From assembly GCA_025602915.1 (NCBI GenBank), contig JAHLJZ010000013.1:124001-188000 (forward strand): a stretch of DNA of 64,000 bases, read 5' to 3'. This document shows positions 1-10,618 of this stretch, in pieces. This DNA comes from Paraphysoderma sedebokerense. Taxonomy: Eukaryota > Blastocladiomycota > Physodermatomycetes > Physodermatales > Physodermataceae. The translations under genes were made by a program, and so were the position numbers. Under the pieces are notes generated by a model. That model was not told the DNA's origin, did no database searches, and worked only from the letters and a program-made list of their open reading frames with translations. Each line of letters opens with the position of its first letter. Position 1 is the first letter of the stretch.

Positions 1-388
1 ACACAGAATCTATGTTATTCAAGATCGAATGCGAAAGACCTGAAAGTCATTTGAAAAACTGGATGAACCATATATTGAAACCTGACACTGAACAGCCTAA
101 ATCATAGACATCTTCCCTTGAAAATATATGTATTTAGTGTAGTTCAATTTAAACCTCCAAATTTCGGTTGACAAACTCTAGTTGGGTTGAAGTTGAGATA
201 ACTCCATCTATTAATTTATTAAAAATTACTTTATCAAGTAATCGCATACATAGAATAGATTTTTTATTTCGGATAATCCTTATGCCAGTAACGTACTTCA
301 TTCTACTATGAATCCTCACAAGTATTCAATTAGCAATTATCTGGGTTCTACTGAAAATCGATTCCATCATAAGAACTGTGTCTAGATA
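1..388. other. Left flank, no gene seen
   Basis: AT-rich sequence before the tandem array. No coding pattern, tRNA or repeat stands out, apart from slight similarity of the last ~15 bases to the unit borders. Confidence 0.4.
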
Positions 389-519
389 CTTTACAGCACC
401 TCTGATCCTCGAAAACCGAATTCTGTGTTTGACCTGCGTCGGGCCAAATTGTGGTGATAACAGTGATACTGCTTGATTCATCACATCTGATTTGATTCTC
501 CGAGTCTCAGCCCTTACGC

Positions 520-539
520 GACTTGAAACTGGGATCCAC
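520..539. promoter_or_regulatory. Promoter block shared by the three tandem genes
   Basis: The sequence GACTTGAAACTGGGATCCAC lies 205 bases before the first start codon. It recurs at 1692, 204 bases before the second start, and with one change at 2880, 197 bases before the third. It sits in a longer conserved stretch that includes GAGTCTCAGCCCT before it and CGAAACCG after it. Conservation at a fixed distance suggests a shared control element, although young duplicates would look alike in any case. Confidence 0.5.
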
Positions 540-724
540 GGAATAATGCGATAGCGAAACCGCCGTTATTTGTACAAGCCCTCGATCAATGATGGCAATT
601 CTGCTTGAGTTGAAAAAAAAGTTACATTTACTCTGCTACTGTTATACTGTTATATTTCTCTCTTTTGCGTCTTCTGTTTTTTACGAAGTTTTAGTTCAGA
701 ATTATTTATTGAATTGGTGACATT

Positions 725-1350
725 ATGCAAGTTCAGTCGATACTATTGGTCCTCCTCTGTGCAACATTAGCGGTGTCGCTGCCGAGTCCAGTCCCCGGCA
801 ATATATTTTCTGCTACAATATACCCGACCGTAGAGTTTAACTCCCCCAATTCAGAAACAGTGTGGAAATGCGGAGATGAGGTTACTGTCGAGTTCACAGT
901 TCGAAATTATAAACGGGGCAGAGTAAGTATAAACTAACGGTCATTCTTTCAATCATATTTATTGCTTTCTGTCGTTATTTATGATAAGTTCTAAACCATG
1001 AAAGATCTAAAACCTTCCATTCCTGTTAGCGAGCTCAACCAACATCATTAGTTACCCTCCGCACCGACGATAATCACCATGTTATGACGATTAGCCAAAA
1101 ATTGATTGAAAGATCATTTGTCGAAGATCCGACGACTAAATTGCATCGTTCGACTCCTCGTCTTGGACAGTTGACTTTTACTACTCCGAAATGGCTTTCT
1201 ACAGGAAAGTATCATGTTTATCAAGAATTAATATACTGGAAATTTGATCATACCTTGAAAACTGCCGAAAAAAAGGTTAAAGTCGAGACGAAATCTAAAA
1301 GTTTCCATATCATATGTAATAATGAGCCCAGATGGTCATGGCTTAGTTGA
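725..1350 (+). CDS. Secreted Kre9/Knh1-like small protein, copy 1
   Basis: Two exons, 725-922 and 1030-1350, joined in phase 0, give 172 residues. The protein starts with a clear signal peptide (MQVQSILLVLLCATLAVSLP). A beta-sandwich-like segment with the pattern P..E..W.CGD.VT..FT follows. This resembles the N-terminal domain of Kre9/Knh1 and related Ser/Thr-rich wall proteins, which has the form SP.SGTVW..G..V.I.W. The mature part has one cysteine in each exon (C49 and the one in HIICN), a possible disulfide. There is no obvious GPI tail or Ser/Thr-rich tract, so it may be a free secreted protein. Likely place of action is wall or medium. The gene call is firm; the family is by pattern only. 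Confidence 0.75.
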
Positions 1351-1895
1351 CTTGCGGAGTGATGTCTGAGCGAAAGTACAAAAACAAAAAGATGTAGAGT
1401 AGGCTTTAAATAACTAATATGTAACATATATATTTATTAAATATCCCCCCAGTGTACCATATTGTATTTGGCGCGAGCCGTAAATCTCTATAATTATTAT
1501 GTTTAAATGCTCGGTTGATTTATTTCCCAATCTCTAAAAACAAAACTTTTCTGAATTTACAACATCTCTGATTCTCGATAAGGGACTTCGATATTTGACT
1601 TGGAGTCGGCACGGATCAACAATTGTGAGCGATGATATTGTTGTTTGAATCATCACATCCGATTCGCGTCTCCGAGTCTCAGCCCTGACAAGACTTGAAA
1701 CTGGGATCCACGGAATAATGCGATAACGAAACCGCCATCATTTGTACAGGCCCTCGATCACCGCTTGCAATTCTGAACCACTCTCAAGTCAAAAAAAAGG
1801 TTACATTTATTCTGCGGTTTTTGAACTTCTCCCTTCTACTTCTTTCGTTATTTATTAAGTATCGGTTCAAAATTATTCATTGAATCGGTGACATT

Positions 1896-2542
1896 ATGCA
1901 AGTTCACTCGATACTATTGGTCCTCCTCTGCGCATCATTAGCGGCGTCGCTGCCGACTCCACTCCCGGGAAATATCTTTTCAGCTCCAGTTTATCCAACT
2001 ATATGGTTCGACACACCCAACTCAGAAACAGTGTGGACCTGCGGAGATCAGGTTACTATCGACTTCACAATTCGAAATTATAAAGGGCATATAGTAAGTT
2101 TGATTTATTCTTCAATTGATTCCTGCGTCTTCTATGTTTGCTGCCATTTCGAAACCGTTCAGATTTCTCACAGCTTCATACTTTCCTTGTCTATCAGCTT
2201 GAAGCCCAACCAAAATTGTTTCTTTATCTCCACACTTACGACGATCCGCATCCAAAACGAAGAAAGTTCACTGAAAAGTATATCGAGAAAGTTATTGTTG
2301 GAGGTCGAGCAGCCCGAAACTTAGACCGTTCGATTTCTCGGTCAGGAAAATTCACATGGACTGTTCCAACCCGGCTTACGACAGGATACTATTATATTAG
2401 CCAAAAACTCAAGTACTGGACCTACGATCATTCGTTGAGGTCTGGTGAATTGGAGACTAGAGTAGCTAGTCATTCTCAACCTTTCTATATTATTTGCAAC
2501 AGTCAGCAAGAGTCGCCTTGGATCAGTTGGTTTACATTGTGA
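1896..2542 (+). CDS. Secreted Kre9/Knh1-like small protein, copy 2
   Basis: Two exons, 1896-2093 and 2198-2542, in phase 0, encode 180 residues. The signal peptide and the W.CGD.VTIDFTIRNY core match copy 1, with exon 1 of identical length (198 bases). Exon 2 is more diverged: it begins LEAQPKLFLYLHTYDD and ends WISWFTL. Its last third (TTGYYYISQKLKYWTYDHSL) is the best-conserved part across the three copies. The two mature cysteines are kept (W.CGD and YIICN). Neighbours on both sides are paralogues on the same strand with their own promoters, so this is a gene cluster and not an operon. Confidence 0.75.
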
Positions 2543-3076
2543 TGTGTGAGCGAAAAAGCAAAGACAAGAAGGTGTAGAGTAGGCTTTAGATAATTAATTT
2601 GTAACATATATATTTATTAAATGTCCCTCCCGTTGTACCATGTAGATGGCAAGAGCCGTAGATCTCGATAATGATTATGTTGAATACTCCGGATGTGTTT
2701 GGCTTCGCGACCTTTAAAAACAGTCTTCGCAGATACTTTACGGCATCTCTGATTCTCGATAAGGGACTTCGATGTTTGACTTGGGTCGGCGCGAATAATT
2801 AATGTGAGCCATGATAACAGTGATATTGTTGTTGGAATCATCACATCCGATTTGCGTCTCCTAGTCTCAGCCCTCACAAGACTTGAAACTGGGGTCCAAT
2901 ATGCCATTACGAAACCGACGTCATTTGTACAGGCCCTAGATCACCGCTAGCAATTCTGAACCACTCTGGAGTCAAAACAAAAGTTACATTTATTCTGCGG
3001 TTTTGAGTTTCAAATTTCTATATCATTCGTTATTAACCGAGGATCGGTTGAAGAGTTTTATTGAATCGGTGACATT

Positions 3077-3736
3077 ATGCAAGTTCAGTCAATACTATTG
3101 GTGATCCTTTGCGCATCATTAGCGGCGTCGCTGCCGACTCCAGTCCCCGGAAACGTCTTTTCAGCTCCAAGTATTCCAAATATCGAGTTTAACACACCCA
3201 ATTCAGGAACAGTGTGGACATGCGGAGATCGGGTTACTATCGACTTAACAATTCATAATTATGAGGGGCATATAGTAAGTTCCAGTTTTGATTTATTCTT
3301 CGCAGCATTGACTCCTGTGTCGTTATGTTTGCTGTCATTCTATTTCCAAAACAGACCAGATTTCTCATAGTTTCATGATTTTATCAACTATTAGCTTGAA
3401 TCCAAACCAAAGCTGTTTCTTTATCTCCATACGTCCGACAATTCGCATCCAAAACGAAAAAAATTCGCTGAAAAGTCCATCGAGAAATATTTTGTTGGTC
3501 CAGCAACCCAAACCGTAGACCATTCGAATATTCAGTCAGGAAGATATGTATGGACAGTTCCAAAAAGGTTAAAAACAGGAGTATATTTTGTTAGCCTAAA
3601 ACTTAAGTACTGGACCTACGACAATTCGTTGAGATCGGGTGAATTGAAGACAGTTGCAACTCGTCGTTCGGAAAGATTCTCTATTATTTGTAACCGTCAG
3701 CGAAAGTGGCCATGGGTCAGTTGGTTTACATGGTGA
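3077..3736 (+). CDS. Secreted Kre9/Knh1-like small protein, copy 3
   Basis: Two exons, 3077-3274 and 3395-3736, in phase 0, encode 179 residues. Exon 1 again is 198 bases and gives the signal peptide plus the W.CGD.VTIDLTI motif. Exon 2 is open throughout (LESKPKLFLYLHTSDN near its start, WPWVSWFTW at its end). It keeps the YWTYD..LRSGEL block and the second cysteine (SIICN). The copy is intact. Copies 2 and 3 are closer to each other than to copy 1, notably at the start of exon 2. Function is inferred only from the Kre9/Knh1-like domain: secreted, cell-wall associated. Confidence 0.75.
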
Positions 3737-3905
3737 TATGTCAAGGAAAAAGTAAAGACAAAGACATGTAGAGCAGAATTTAGATAACTATTTTGTAATA
3801 TATAGATTTATTAAATACTTCATCCAATTCATCAAATTGATGACAGATGACACGAGCAGTAAATCTCAGTAATAATTCTACTCGGATGTGCTTGATTCGC
3901 AGGAT

Positions 3906-4252
3906 AATTTTAATTCGATTTCAACCAACATGACTACTTCGGTAATCTTCAGTAGTAGCCAGCAAGGTTGGCTTTCGCAATATGGCATGCAAACTGAGTT
4001 GACGGGTTGCCCTAGATAAGGCTACACTCAAATAAACATATTACCTCTTACACTACACTCAATCAATAAATACATCAACTGGAATATGATACAATAACTA
4101 GAATTCCCAAATCCTAACATAAATCCGAAAGCTTAACACGAGTTCATGACAACTCCACACCCCAACTCATTATCTATCCATAACTTCCCCGTCACAACAC
4201 ACTTTCAATATTGAACCTATCACAACCTGCCCCATCCGTTCCATCTCATCAA
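3906..4252. other. Intergenic, convergent 3' ends
   Basis: Lies between the third Kre9-like gene and the end of TEN1. Nothing coding is seen. Confidence 0.5.
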
Positions 4253-5100
4253 TCAAAACCCGACACCAACTCTTTCTTTCTCAAATTTTCTCATGAGTTG
4301 AACACTCCTCTCGTACAATTCTTGATCTAACCCATCAACACATCGTATCACTCTAGCTTGAAGAATCAAATCAGGTATAATGTTTAATAAATTCGGAAGA
4401 TGTGGAGCGAGCGGAGACGTTGGCTGATTCATTGAGATCATGTGAATTGAGAACAATAAATAATAAAGTAGGTGGGACGACAAAAAGGGGCGGCGAAGTG
4501 TACAAATCGAATGAAAAAGGAATCAGTTAACATGAGAATGCTAAAGATAATAAATATCAATCTATCCCCGTATTAAACAAATCCAAACTTAAAAATAAAC
4601 TCTCATCATAGAGAAAGAGAATCTAACCCCGTATCCAGCACACCCCACAAACCAATGAATATTCAATCACATACTTGACCCAACTCCCCAATCACCATAA
4701 ACAAACTTTTCAATCGATGATCAAATACACCTAGTAACGTCGTATCAAGGATTACCCTGATTCCTTTATTTTCTAGTACAGCCAAATTGGTGTTCACATC
4801 GTATTCTTCTAGACTGTCGTTTTTCAAGAATTGGGTCGTTGGTACATGTTGATTCAAAATTCGAGTAAAAAAGGAATGCGAAAAGAATATTTTGGTTAGT
4901 TAAGTAGATCCAGAATGGAGATGAAATTAGGGAAGGAAGAACCAAGAAGAAGAAGAAGAAGGAAAAGAAGATTGTGTGAAAAAACGAACTAACGTTCCAA
5001 TAACTCGCACGGATCGTGAATGATACAGTTGCGTCGATTTAGAGAGTTCAGGAAAAAATACAATCTGGCCAGGTCTAATTGAATAATTTCCTGCCATCAT
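4253..5100 (-). CDS. TEN1: Ten1, telomere-capping CST complex subunit
   Basis: Three exons on the minus strand: 5100-4994, 4813-4675 and 4423-4253, all phase-compatible, 138 residues. Ten1 is the small OB-fold partner of Stn1 in the CST complex, which protects telomere ends and helps C-strand fill-in by DNA polymerase alpha. The product aligns with my memory of human TEN1 end to end. It begins MM..NYSIRPGQIVFFPE. It then has SVRVIGTL, matching the SxLRTFGRL strand. SLFMVIGELGQ matches SLYIVLGELQ. QARVIRCVDGLD matches KARVLTCVEGMN. ERSVQLMRKFEKERVG matches the final helix. Length fits (human 123). Introns are 180 and 251 bases. The first ATG pair matches the family's MM start. Ten1 is hard to detect by similarity, so its clarity here is useful. 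Confidence 0.9.
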
Positions 5101-5959
5101 TGCTGCATCGAATACCTAAACAGTGATGTCGTCAAATATGTCGGGTAAGGGAAGAACCAAGAGTTCTGACGATGTGAAGACACCGCGCCAAGGATTGGGT
5201 AGCGTGAATTGTTGAATTGTGCGATGCGACAAAATTTTACGACACCTGTCGCACTTTGCTCGTTTACTCTACTAAAAAATAGAATTGTGCGAAGCGATTT
5301 ACGGTTTCTTCTTCTTCATTTAGAAAGTCAAAAATATGCAAAAAAAATGGTACTGCCGGTTCAGAGCGAAGTGTTGTTTAATCAACTATTTTTTATTCAA
5401 CGAAATTTCATCACATACATTGTCCAAATACATAAACTACATACACCTTTTTAAAAAATTCAACATATTTCTGATAATCCACTACACTCTTGTTAAACCC
5501 AAAGAACATAAAAAAGAAAACCAAAATACTCATTTTACAAAAGCCCAAAGACAACTCGACCGCAAACTGCTCATTCCAGAATCCAAGAAAACTCATTTCC
5601 ATGTGCTCTCCATAAAATAAATTCGAGGAGAATGGTAGCTTAAAAGATTAAGCAAGAAACATCCGATTCCTCTGATAACGAATGTTGAGAACGCGTAATT
5701 TCCTTCATGCAAAACGTTGGATGCGTCGCCATGCCAAAAGATAAGAATGACGAAGAAAGGTTATACAAAGAGATATAATGTTGGTATAAGGGTTACATCT
5801 TAATCAACCCGTGATAATACTACAAAAACGAAAAGAAAACGAAAGAGGGTATCCTGATTCCTAAACAAACAAAGACAAGAATAAAAAGAGCAAACCGCCA
5901 TTCTGCAGAGTACCGATGAAAAACCAACTATCTCATGTTTCTCTGAAGAGTCCGCAGGT
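5101..5959. other. TEN1 upstream region and 3' flank of the Cut8-like gene
   Basis: AT-rich, with several short overlapping open frames on both strands that lack family resemblance or splice partners. Presumably the TEN1 promoter, and the 3' region of the neighbouring gene. Confidence 0.5.
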
Positions 5960-7264
5960 TTATGCCTTTCCCGCAATTTTTTCAATTGCTTTCAAACTTT
6001 TCACCATCACGTCCAACCCCACGGATTCTGCATATCTTCGAACCACCTCCAATTTACCTTTCACTTCAACGATATCACTTTTCCCCAACCTCATGCCAAC
6101 ACCTTTCCATTCTCGTTCCCAAACGTCGATACCGCGTTCACAACTGGTATCTAGTCTGTCAAAGAATTCGAGTCCTTGGTTGTGGGTATCGATGGTTTTG
6201 GACAAATGACTCGACAAGGCGACCGATAAGTCAACGATGATGGTGACACCTTGGTGACCGAGACCATGTGAAATAAAAGCTGTGGCTTTGGATAAGAGGG
6301 GTTCGTATTTCTGGAGGTAATCGTTCAAATAAATTTGTGGCGTGACAGGGGACCCGATGGAACTGTTGTGATTGCGGGTACTGGCGAGCTTGGAACTCAT
6401 AGACGGAGATGCCGTCGCCGAAGAAGCCTGAGAAGAGCTAGCAGTTGAAGAAGAGAGATGATGATGAGGGAGTAACGAATGACTTGAATTGTTGTTTCCG
6501 TAACCGTAGCCATGTCCGGTGGCGGTATGACCATACCCTAACCCAACCATACCAGACGCCATTCCAATACCCATAGACATTCCACCCAACGTTGCACCGG
6601 TTCCATTTCCCAACGTCATGCCCGTACCGTTACCTAACCCACCTGCCATCCCACCTACCGCATCTCTCCATTCCCCATTTGAATTTCCGTTTCCACTTCC
6701 GGTTCCAGTTTTTCCGGAATCATTGGCACCCAACGACGAGGATGGCGAAGAAGACGAAGAAGTAATAGACGCAGAAGAACCATTATTCCCCAAAATTTTA
6801 CCCATTCCTACCCGGTCTTTGACTTCGTCGTCTACCTTTGTGATTTCTTTTTGATGATCGATACTTGGATTCTGGAGGGACTGTAACCGGAGGAACTGTA
6901 TAATTCGTTGTAACACTGTTGGATCAGATGTAGTCAGAGTTTGAATCAGGGAGAGTAACTCATCTTTAGAGAGGTGAAGAAGGAGAGAGTCAATGTTGAT
7001 AGCCATGTGAGGTAGATTCATGTTCATGTTCATGTTTGGGTTCGTGGACGCGGCGGGGTAAGGTGAAGAGGAAGGGAGACCGTGGGGAGTCACAGCGGAT
7101 GGGTGTGGGTGAGGTGAGTAAGGGAGGTACATGAATTGCGCTGGGGATTGGGGGTACATCCATGGAAGAAAAGCGGCGTTGTTGTGGTTGTTGCTGTTGT
7201 TATTGTTGATGTTGTTGTGATGGTGCTGTTTGTTTCTGTGGATGGAGTTGTGACCTGCAAACAT
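5960..7264 (-). CDS. STS1: Cut8/Sts1-like tether of nuclear proteasomes
   Basis: Single exon, 434 residues. In yeasts Cut8/Sts1 holds 26S proteasomes at the nuclear envelope and is needed for mitosis. Two blocks suggest this family. Residues ~90-135 contain IDSLLLHLSKDELLSLIQTL and DPTVLQRIIQFL, matching the first helices of the Cut8 fold (L...L..LI..L...DP.L...I). From residue ~310 to the end lies a helical domain (YLNDYLQKYEPLLSKA, then LGHQGVTIIVDLSVALSSHL). Between them is a ~170-residue disordered Gly/Ser/Asn tract with GNGTG and GMGIGM-type runs. The first 60 residues are His/Asn- and Pro-rich. The long linker is unusual for the family. The match is by helix pattern, so another fungal helical protein remains possible. 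Confidence 0.55.
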   Translation of the reverse strand: MFAGHNSIHRNKQHHHNNINNNNSNNHNNAAFLPWMYPQSPAQFMYLPYSPHPHPSAVTPHGLPSSSPYPAASTNPNMNMNMNLPHMAINIDSLLLHLSKDELLSLIQTLTTSDPTVLQRIIQFLRLQSLQNPSIDHQKEITKVDDEVKDRVGMGKILGNNGSSASITSSSSSPSSSLGANDSGKTGTGSGNGNSNGEWRDAVGGMAGGLGNGTGMTLGNGTGATLGGMSMGIGMASGMVGLGYGHTATGHGYGYGNNNSSHSLLPHHHLSSSTASSSQASSATASPSMSSKLASTRNHNSSIGSPVTPQIYLNDYLQKYEPLLSKATAFISHGLGHQGVTIIVDLSVALSSHLSKTIDTHNQGLEFFDRLDTSCERGIDVWEREWKGVGMRLGKSDIVEVKGKLEVVRRYAESVGLDVMVKSLKAIEKIAGKA

Positions 7265-7846
7265 TGTGAGGGCGGACGGAGGGAGCAGAACGGTGGAAGA
7301 GAGTATATAGATGGTGTGGATAGACAGATAGATATAAGGGAATGTGCGTATTTTCTAATGGTGGTGGTGGTGGTGGAATCCAAACATCGAAAGCAGACAA
7401 AAAGAGAATCAGAATGTATGCCCAATGCCCTTGATCCAGACACGTGTCATTCCATTGTCTTTGCTCACGTGACACTGACCCGAGTCAACTCTTTCTTTTT
7501 CCCTTGGTCACACTCATCTGTGATCTAGTTTGAGCTATATACATACCACAACATATACAACACATCATCCGTGAATGAATGAGTTACCTATTTTCTCCGC
7601 GAGCGTTTTGCCTACAACAATCCGACAGTCTTTCACTTTCTTTCATACATTCTTACATTATGATTTTACAATGTCTATAGTACAATACTGTACAATCCTT
7701 TCTCACACGATAGATAAATGGATGGATAGATACACTCCCCACATGACACCTTCCTTGATTGGACCACTCATTTACACCTCTGAATAAATAAAAGAAGCAA
7801 TTCTCCCCATTCAGTCGACTGATCTATGGCTTAACCCTTCAGGTTT
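7265..7846. other. Promoter of the Cut8-like gene and 3' flank of the Sld7-like gene
   Basis: Contains a (GGTGGT)n-like run near 7360-7374 and CACGTG-like motifs (CACGTG at 7441 and TCACGTGAC at 7466), E-box-type sites that could bind bHLH factors upstream of the Cut8-like start. Confidence 0.45.
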
Positions 7847-10334
7847 TCAATTTTGGCCCGCCAAGATATCGTCTTTTGTCAAATTCACATATTTATCGAC
7901 AGTCTGTTGAATTTTTTCAATCGAGATCTCGATTTTGGGAATGTCGTTACGCTGTATATGGCAACAACCTATCAGTTTAAATTTCATAAATGAAATACGG
8001 AATGTAAAGTGATGGTATTACGAACCAGCGAAAACGAGACACTCGAAAATAAGTGTTCTAGGCTTTCTTCGAAATTGGATTTATTCGCGATTTTGTCTAT
8101 ACCCAGATTCTCTAATGCTTGCGTGATTATTTCTTGGATCGCCTAATAAAAAGTAAATATTAGTTCATGCACATCATCGGTGAAGAGCATCGACTCAGTA
8201 TGCTAGAAACTGAATTACCGCTTTGTTGACGGCACTGTAGTCTTTTACTACAATTTGTGCGACACTTGCTTCTTCAGATAATGTGGAGGGACCAGTTGGA
8301 GAAATTGAATCGCTTGCACTGGTCGCTATAGAAGCAGAGCGTGAATTGGGCGGAGCGAGAGTCCCTGAAGTGGTGGACGATCGACGGGGATTCCTTGCGG
8401 ATCGAAGTGGTGCCTTTTCGGATAATATGGCGTCAAACGCTATTTCTTGTTTACTGCTTAATTTCATAGTCGATTGAGCCTTTTTATCTGTAGAAGATTG
8501 CGAGATGGGAGGGCGAGACCGGGAGGAGCTTGATTTGATCATTCTTGTCGCCTATTTTGATCACAGAAAATGAGGGCTGTCAGAGCTCAAAATAAATCAT
8601 GAATTCGACAGCAAAGCTTACACATACCTTTGTTTGGCTTTGACTGGTACCTCTACTGCCTTTATTCACCGTCCTATTACTCAAACTGTCTCTTCCTGGC
8701 TTCTTCATTACACCAACTCCAAACGTATCCAACATCCTTGTCCGCTCACCCATCAAGGTACCGTGTTCATCAAATCGCGACGTAGATTTGGCGGGTTCTC
8801 TATTAGTATCGTGGTTGTGTCGAGAGTGGGATGAAGAAGGTGCGGCGCGGCTGGATGGTCTATCCGTAGAGTGAAGTCTAGACATGACCGAGGACGACGA
8901 GTTCGGGCCGTGTTTGTAATAGCTTTTCAACGAATGTTGTCAGCTATCGGAATGCACTACATTGAAGGATGGAGAAAGCCACGACATACTCTACACCGTG
9001 TTCGATCGATTTAGATAATCTCGGTCTTTTGGATAACATTCCAGAACTATGACCTTCTGTGTTCCAGCGCAGTGGGGATTATGAATGAAAATTTGATTAG
9101 CACTTACAATGCATTTTTTGTCATTCGCTGCCCAAAAAAAAACAGACGAGCATAACACACCGGAACTAAGCCTTTTTCCTATCCCTATTCCGTTTTTCAT
9201 GGAGGGACGAGCAGGACGCACATAATTCAGTATCGGTTTCCTGGCTTTCTCTTTGATTGTTTGTTTGAAAGATTTCAGTTTATTCTCGAACCCTATATTC
9301 TTTGTTGACTCATGATATATGGAGTCTACTGTGGCGAGGTAGTTGTTTTCCTGTGATAAATCAGCTAATCGAAAAAAAAGCCAGCAATTTTTATAACGTC
9401 ATGTCAGTCAATGTGCTCGTTATGTGGTGTCATTTTATGTTCTGGTATTGCAAATCAAGCGTCTACCTGTCAACTCACCCTTTTTTATCATGGACATGAA
9501 GACATTTGGTGTTTGATCTGGCATTAGAGGAACCATTCTGTCGATTGAGAATTCATCTTGCAGTTTCGCCACAAACATTTTGATTCCGTTCGTGTCAGTC
9601 ATTTTAGCGTACAACATGAAACGGTGCGAGTTTTCTTTCGTCACAATCACCGAGGACAATTTCACTGATTTGTGAATAAAAAACGAGACAAGACGAGGTC
9701 AGTTGAGTTTATATAGGATATTAGGGAACTGTATCGAGATAACAAGGTTGTACCTGAGGGGGAGGATATTGTTTTCGGTGAAATCTGCAGAATGGCGCAA
9801 TATTTTGCAAATCCAGAGTCGAGAACCTTTCATCGGTAAAGAAGTTTTGAGGTTTTCAGTGAGTCAACAACGTGAAAGGTTTTTGTGTTATGTCAATCCA
9901 GCTTTGCAAGTTGAACGCATTTAGGTGATTGACCACATACCGTATCGTAACAAAACAGCCTTTCCACGAATTGCACTGTGGCAGTCTGTTCGGGGTTGAG
10001 ATTTCTAATAGAGAAGGAGGAAAATCAATGAAAATGAGGTTACAGATAGTGAATGCGGAGAAGCGAGAGGGAAGAAAGGGACAAGCATACAGCGAGAATA
10101 CGAGGGCAGAGAGGAGGTGTTTGGGGAATCGAGCAAACTCGTGGAGCGAGTCTACGGAGACATCAAAGCTGAGGAGATCGAAGGACTTAATCTGAGATTC
10201 GTAAGACTTTATGAGTGTCAGACCTGGCAATAGGAAGGTAGGGTATTGAGTGAGGTGCGGGTTAAGACTGAGAGGAATAAAAGAGTACCGTTGAGGATGA
10301 GCGGGGGCATTGGCAGGCCCAGTCTGAAGGCCAT
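7847..10334 (-). CDS. Sld7/MTBP-like DNA replication initiation factor (candidate)
   Basis: Eleven exons on the minus strand: 10334-10289, 10223-10091, 10004-9941, 9826-9754, 9664-9479, 9364-9161, 9053-8990, 8922-8628, 8551-8219, 8142-8026, 7951-7847. All join in frame, 539 residues. The N-terminal ~210 residues look like a beta-rich domain (MAFRLGLPMPPLILNGLTLI at the start). The middle is Ser/Arg-rich and disordered. The last ~80 residues (VNKAVIQEIITQALENLGID, then FEESLEHLFSSVSFSLR) resemble the C-terminal helical domain shared by yeast Sld7 and animal MTBP. Those proteins bind Sld3/Treslin, which brings Cdc45 to origins. Sld7 is ~257 residues and MTBP ~900. Gene structure is well supported; the family call is tentative. 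Start is 285 bases from the divergent SAP30 start. Confidence 0.5.
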
Positions 10335-10338
10335 TGCA

Positions 10339-10418
10339 GTATGTGTATGTGTATGTGTATGGTGTATGTGTATGTGTATGGTGTATGTGTATGTGTATGT
10401 GTATAGTGTATGTGTGTG
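10339..10418. repeat. TATGTG hexamer microsatellite in a divergent promoter
   Basis: About 80 bases of nearly perfect (TATGTG)n with a few TATGGTG variants and one TATAGTG. It begins directly beside the start codon of the minus-strand Sld7-like gene and extends toward SAP30. Translated, it yields runs of HTHT or YTYT, which produces a spurious long minus-strand reading frame. Alternating purine-pyrimidine DNA of this type can adopt Z-form, and it lies in the shared 5' region, so length changes could affect both genes. Confidence 0.85.
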
Positions 10419-10618
10419 AGTGAGGGATAAGGGAATGTGTGATATTACGGGTGTCTGTGTCCGAGAGATGCGCGTAGATACAGTTGTCCTGGCGAGTGAG
10501 GCGTCCCACGTGGCCCACAATCTGTCCTCCTCCTCCTCCTCCTCCACTCTGTCCATTCCCTCTTTCCCTCATTCCCTCATCTACTCCCTCTTCTATTCCC
10601 TCCACTCTACCGCCAGCA

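Larger units (their letters stand above)
389..3905. repeat. Tandem array of three ~1.17 kb gene-plus-promoter units
   Basis: Three direct repeats begin near 389, 1556 and 2738. Their start codons lie at 725, 1896 and 3077, giving periods of 1171 and 1181 bases. Homology covers the promoter, both exons, the intron edges and the 3' flank. The 3' flank of each has a GTAGAG(T/C)AG motif followed by an AT-rich TATTTATTAAAT-like stretch near 1430, 2610 and 3805. Homology fades near 3905. All three copies stay open, so this is a recent local amplification of a working gene. Traces of similarity just before 389 (AGATACTTTAC) leave room for an older copy further left. Confidence 0.9.

Noticed and set aside
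5209-5620. Overlapping short open frames on both strands upstream of TEN1
   Set aside because: No family resemblance, AT-driven composition and no splice partners.
6618-6854. Plus-strand open frame inside the Cut8-like gene
   Set aside because: Antisense shadow of the Gly/Ser-rich linker.
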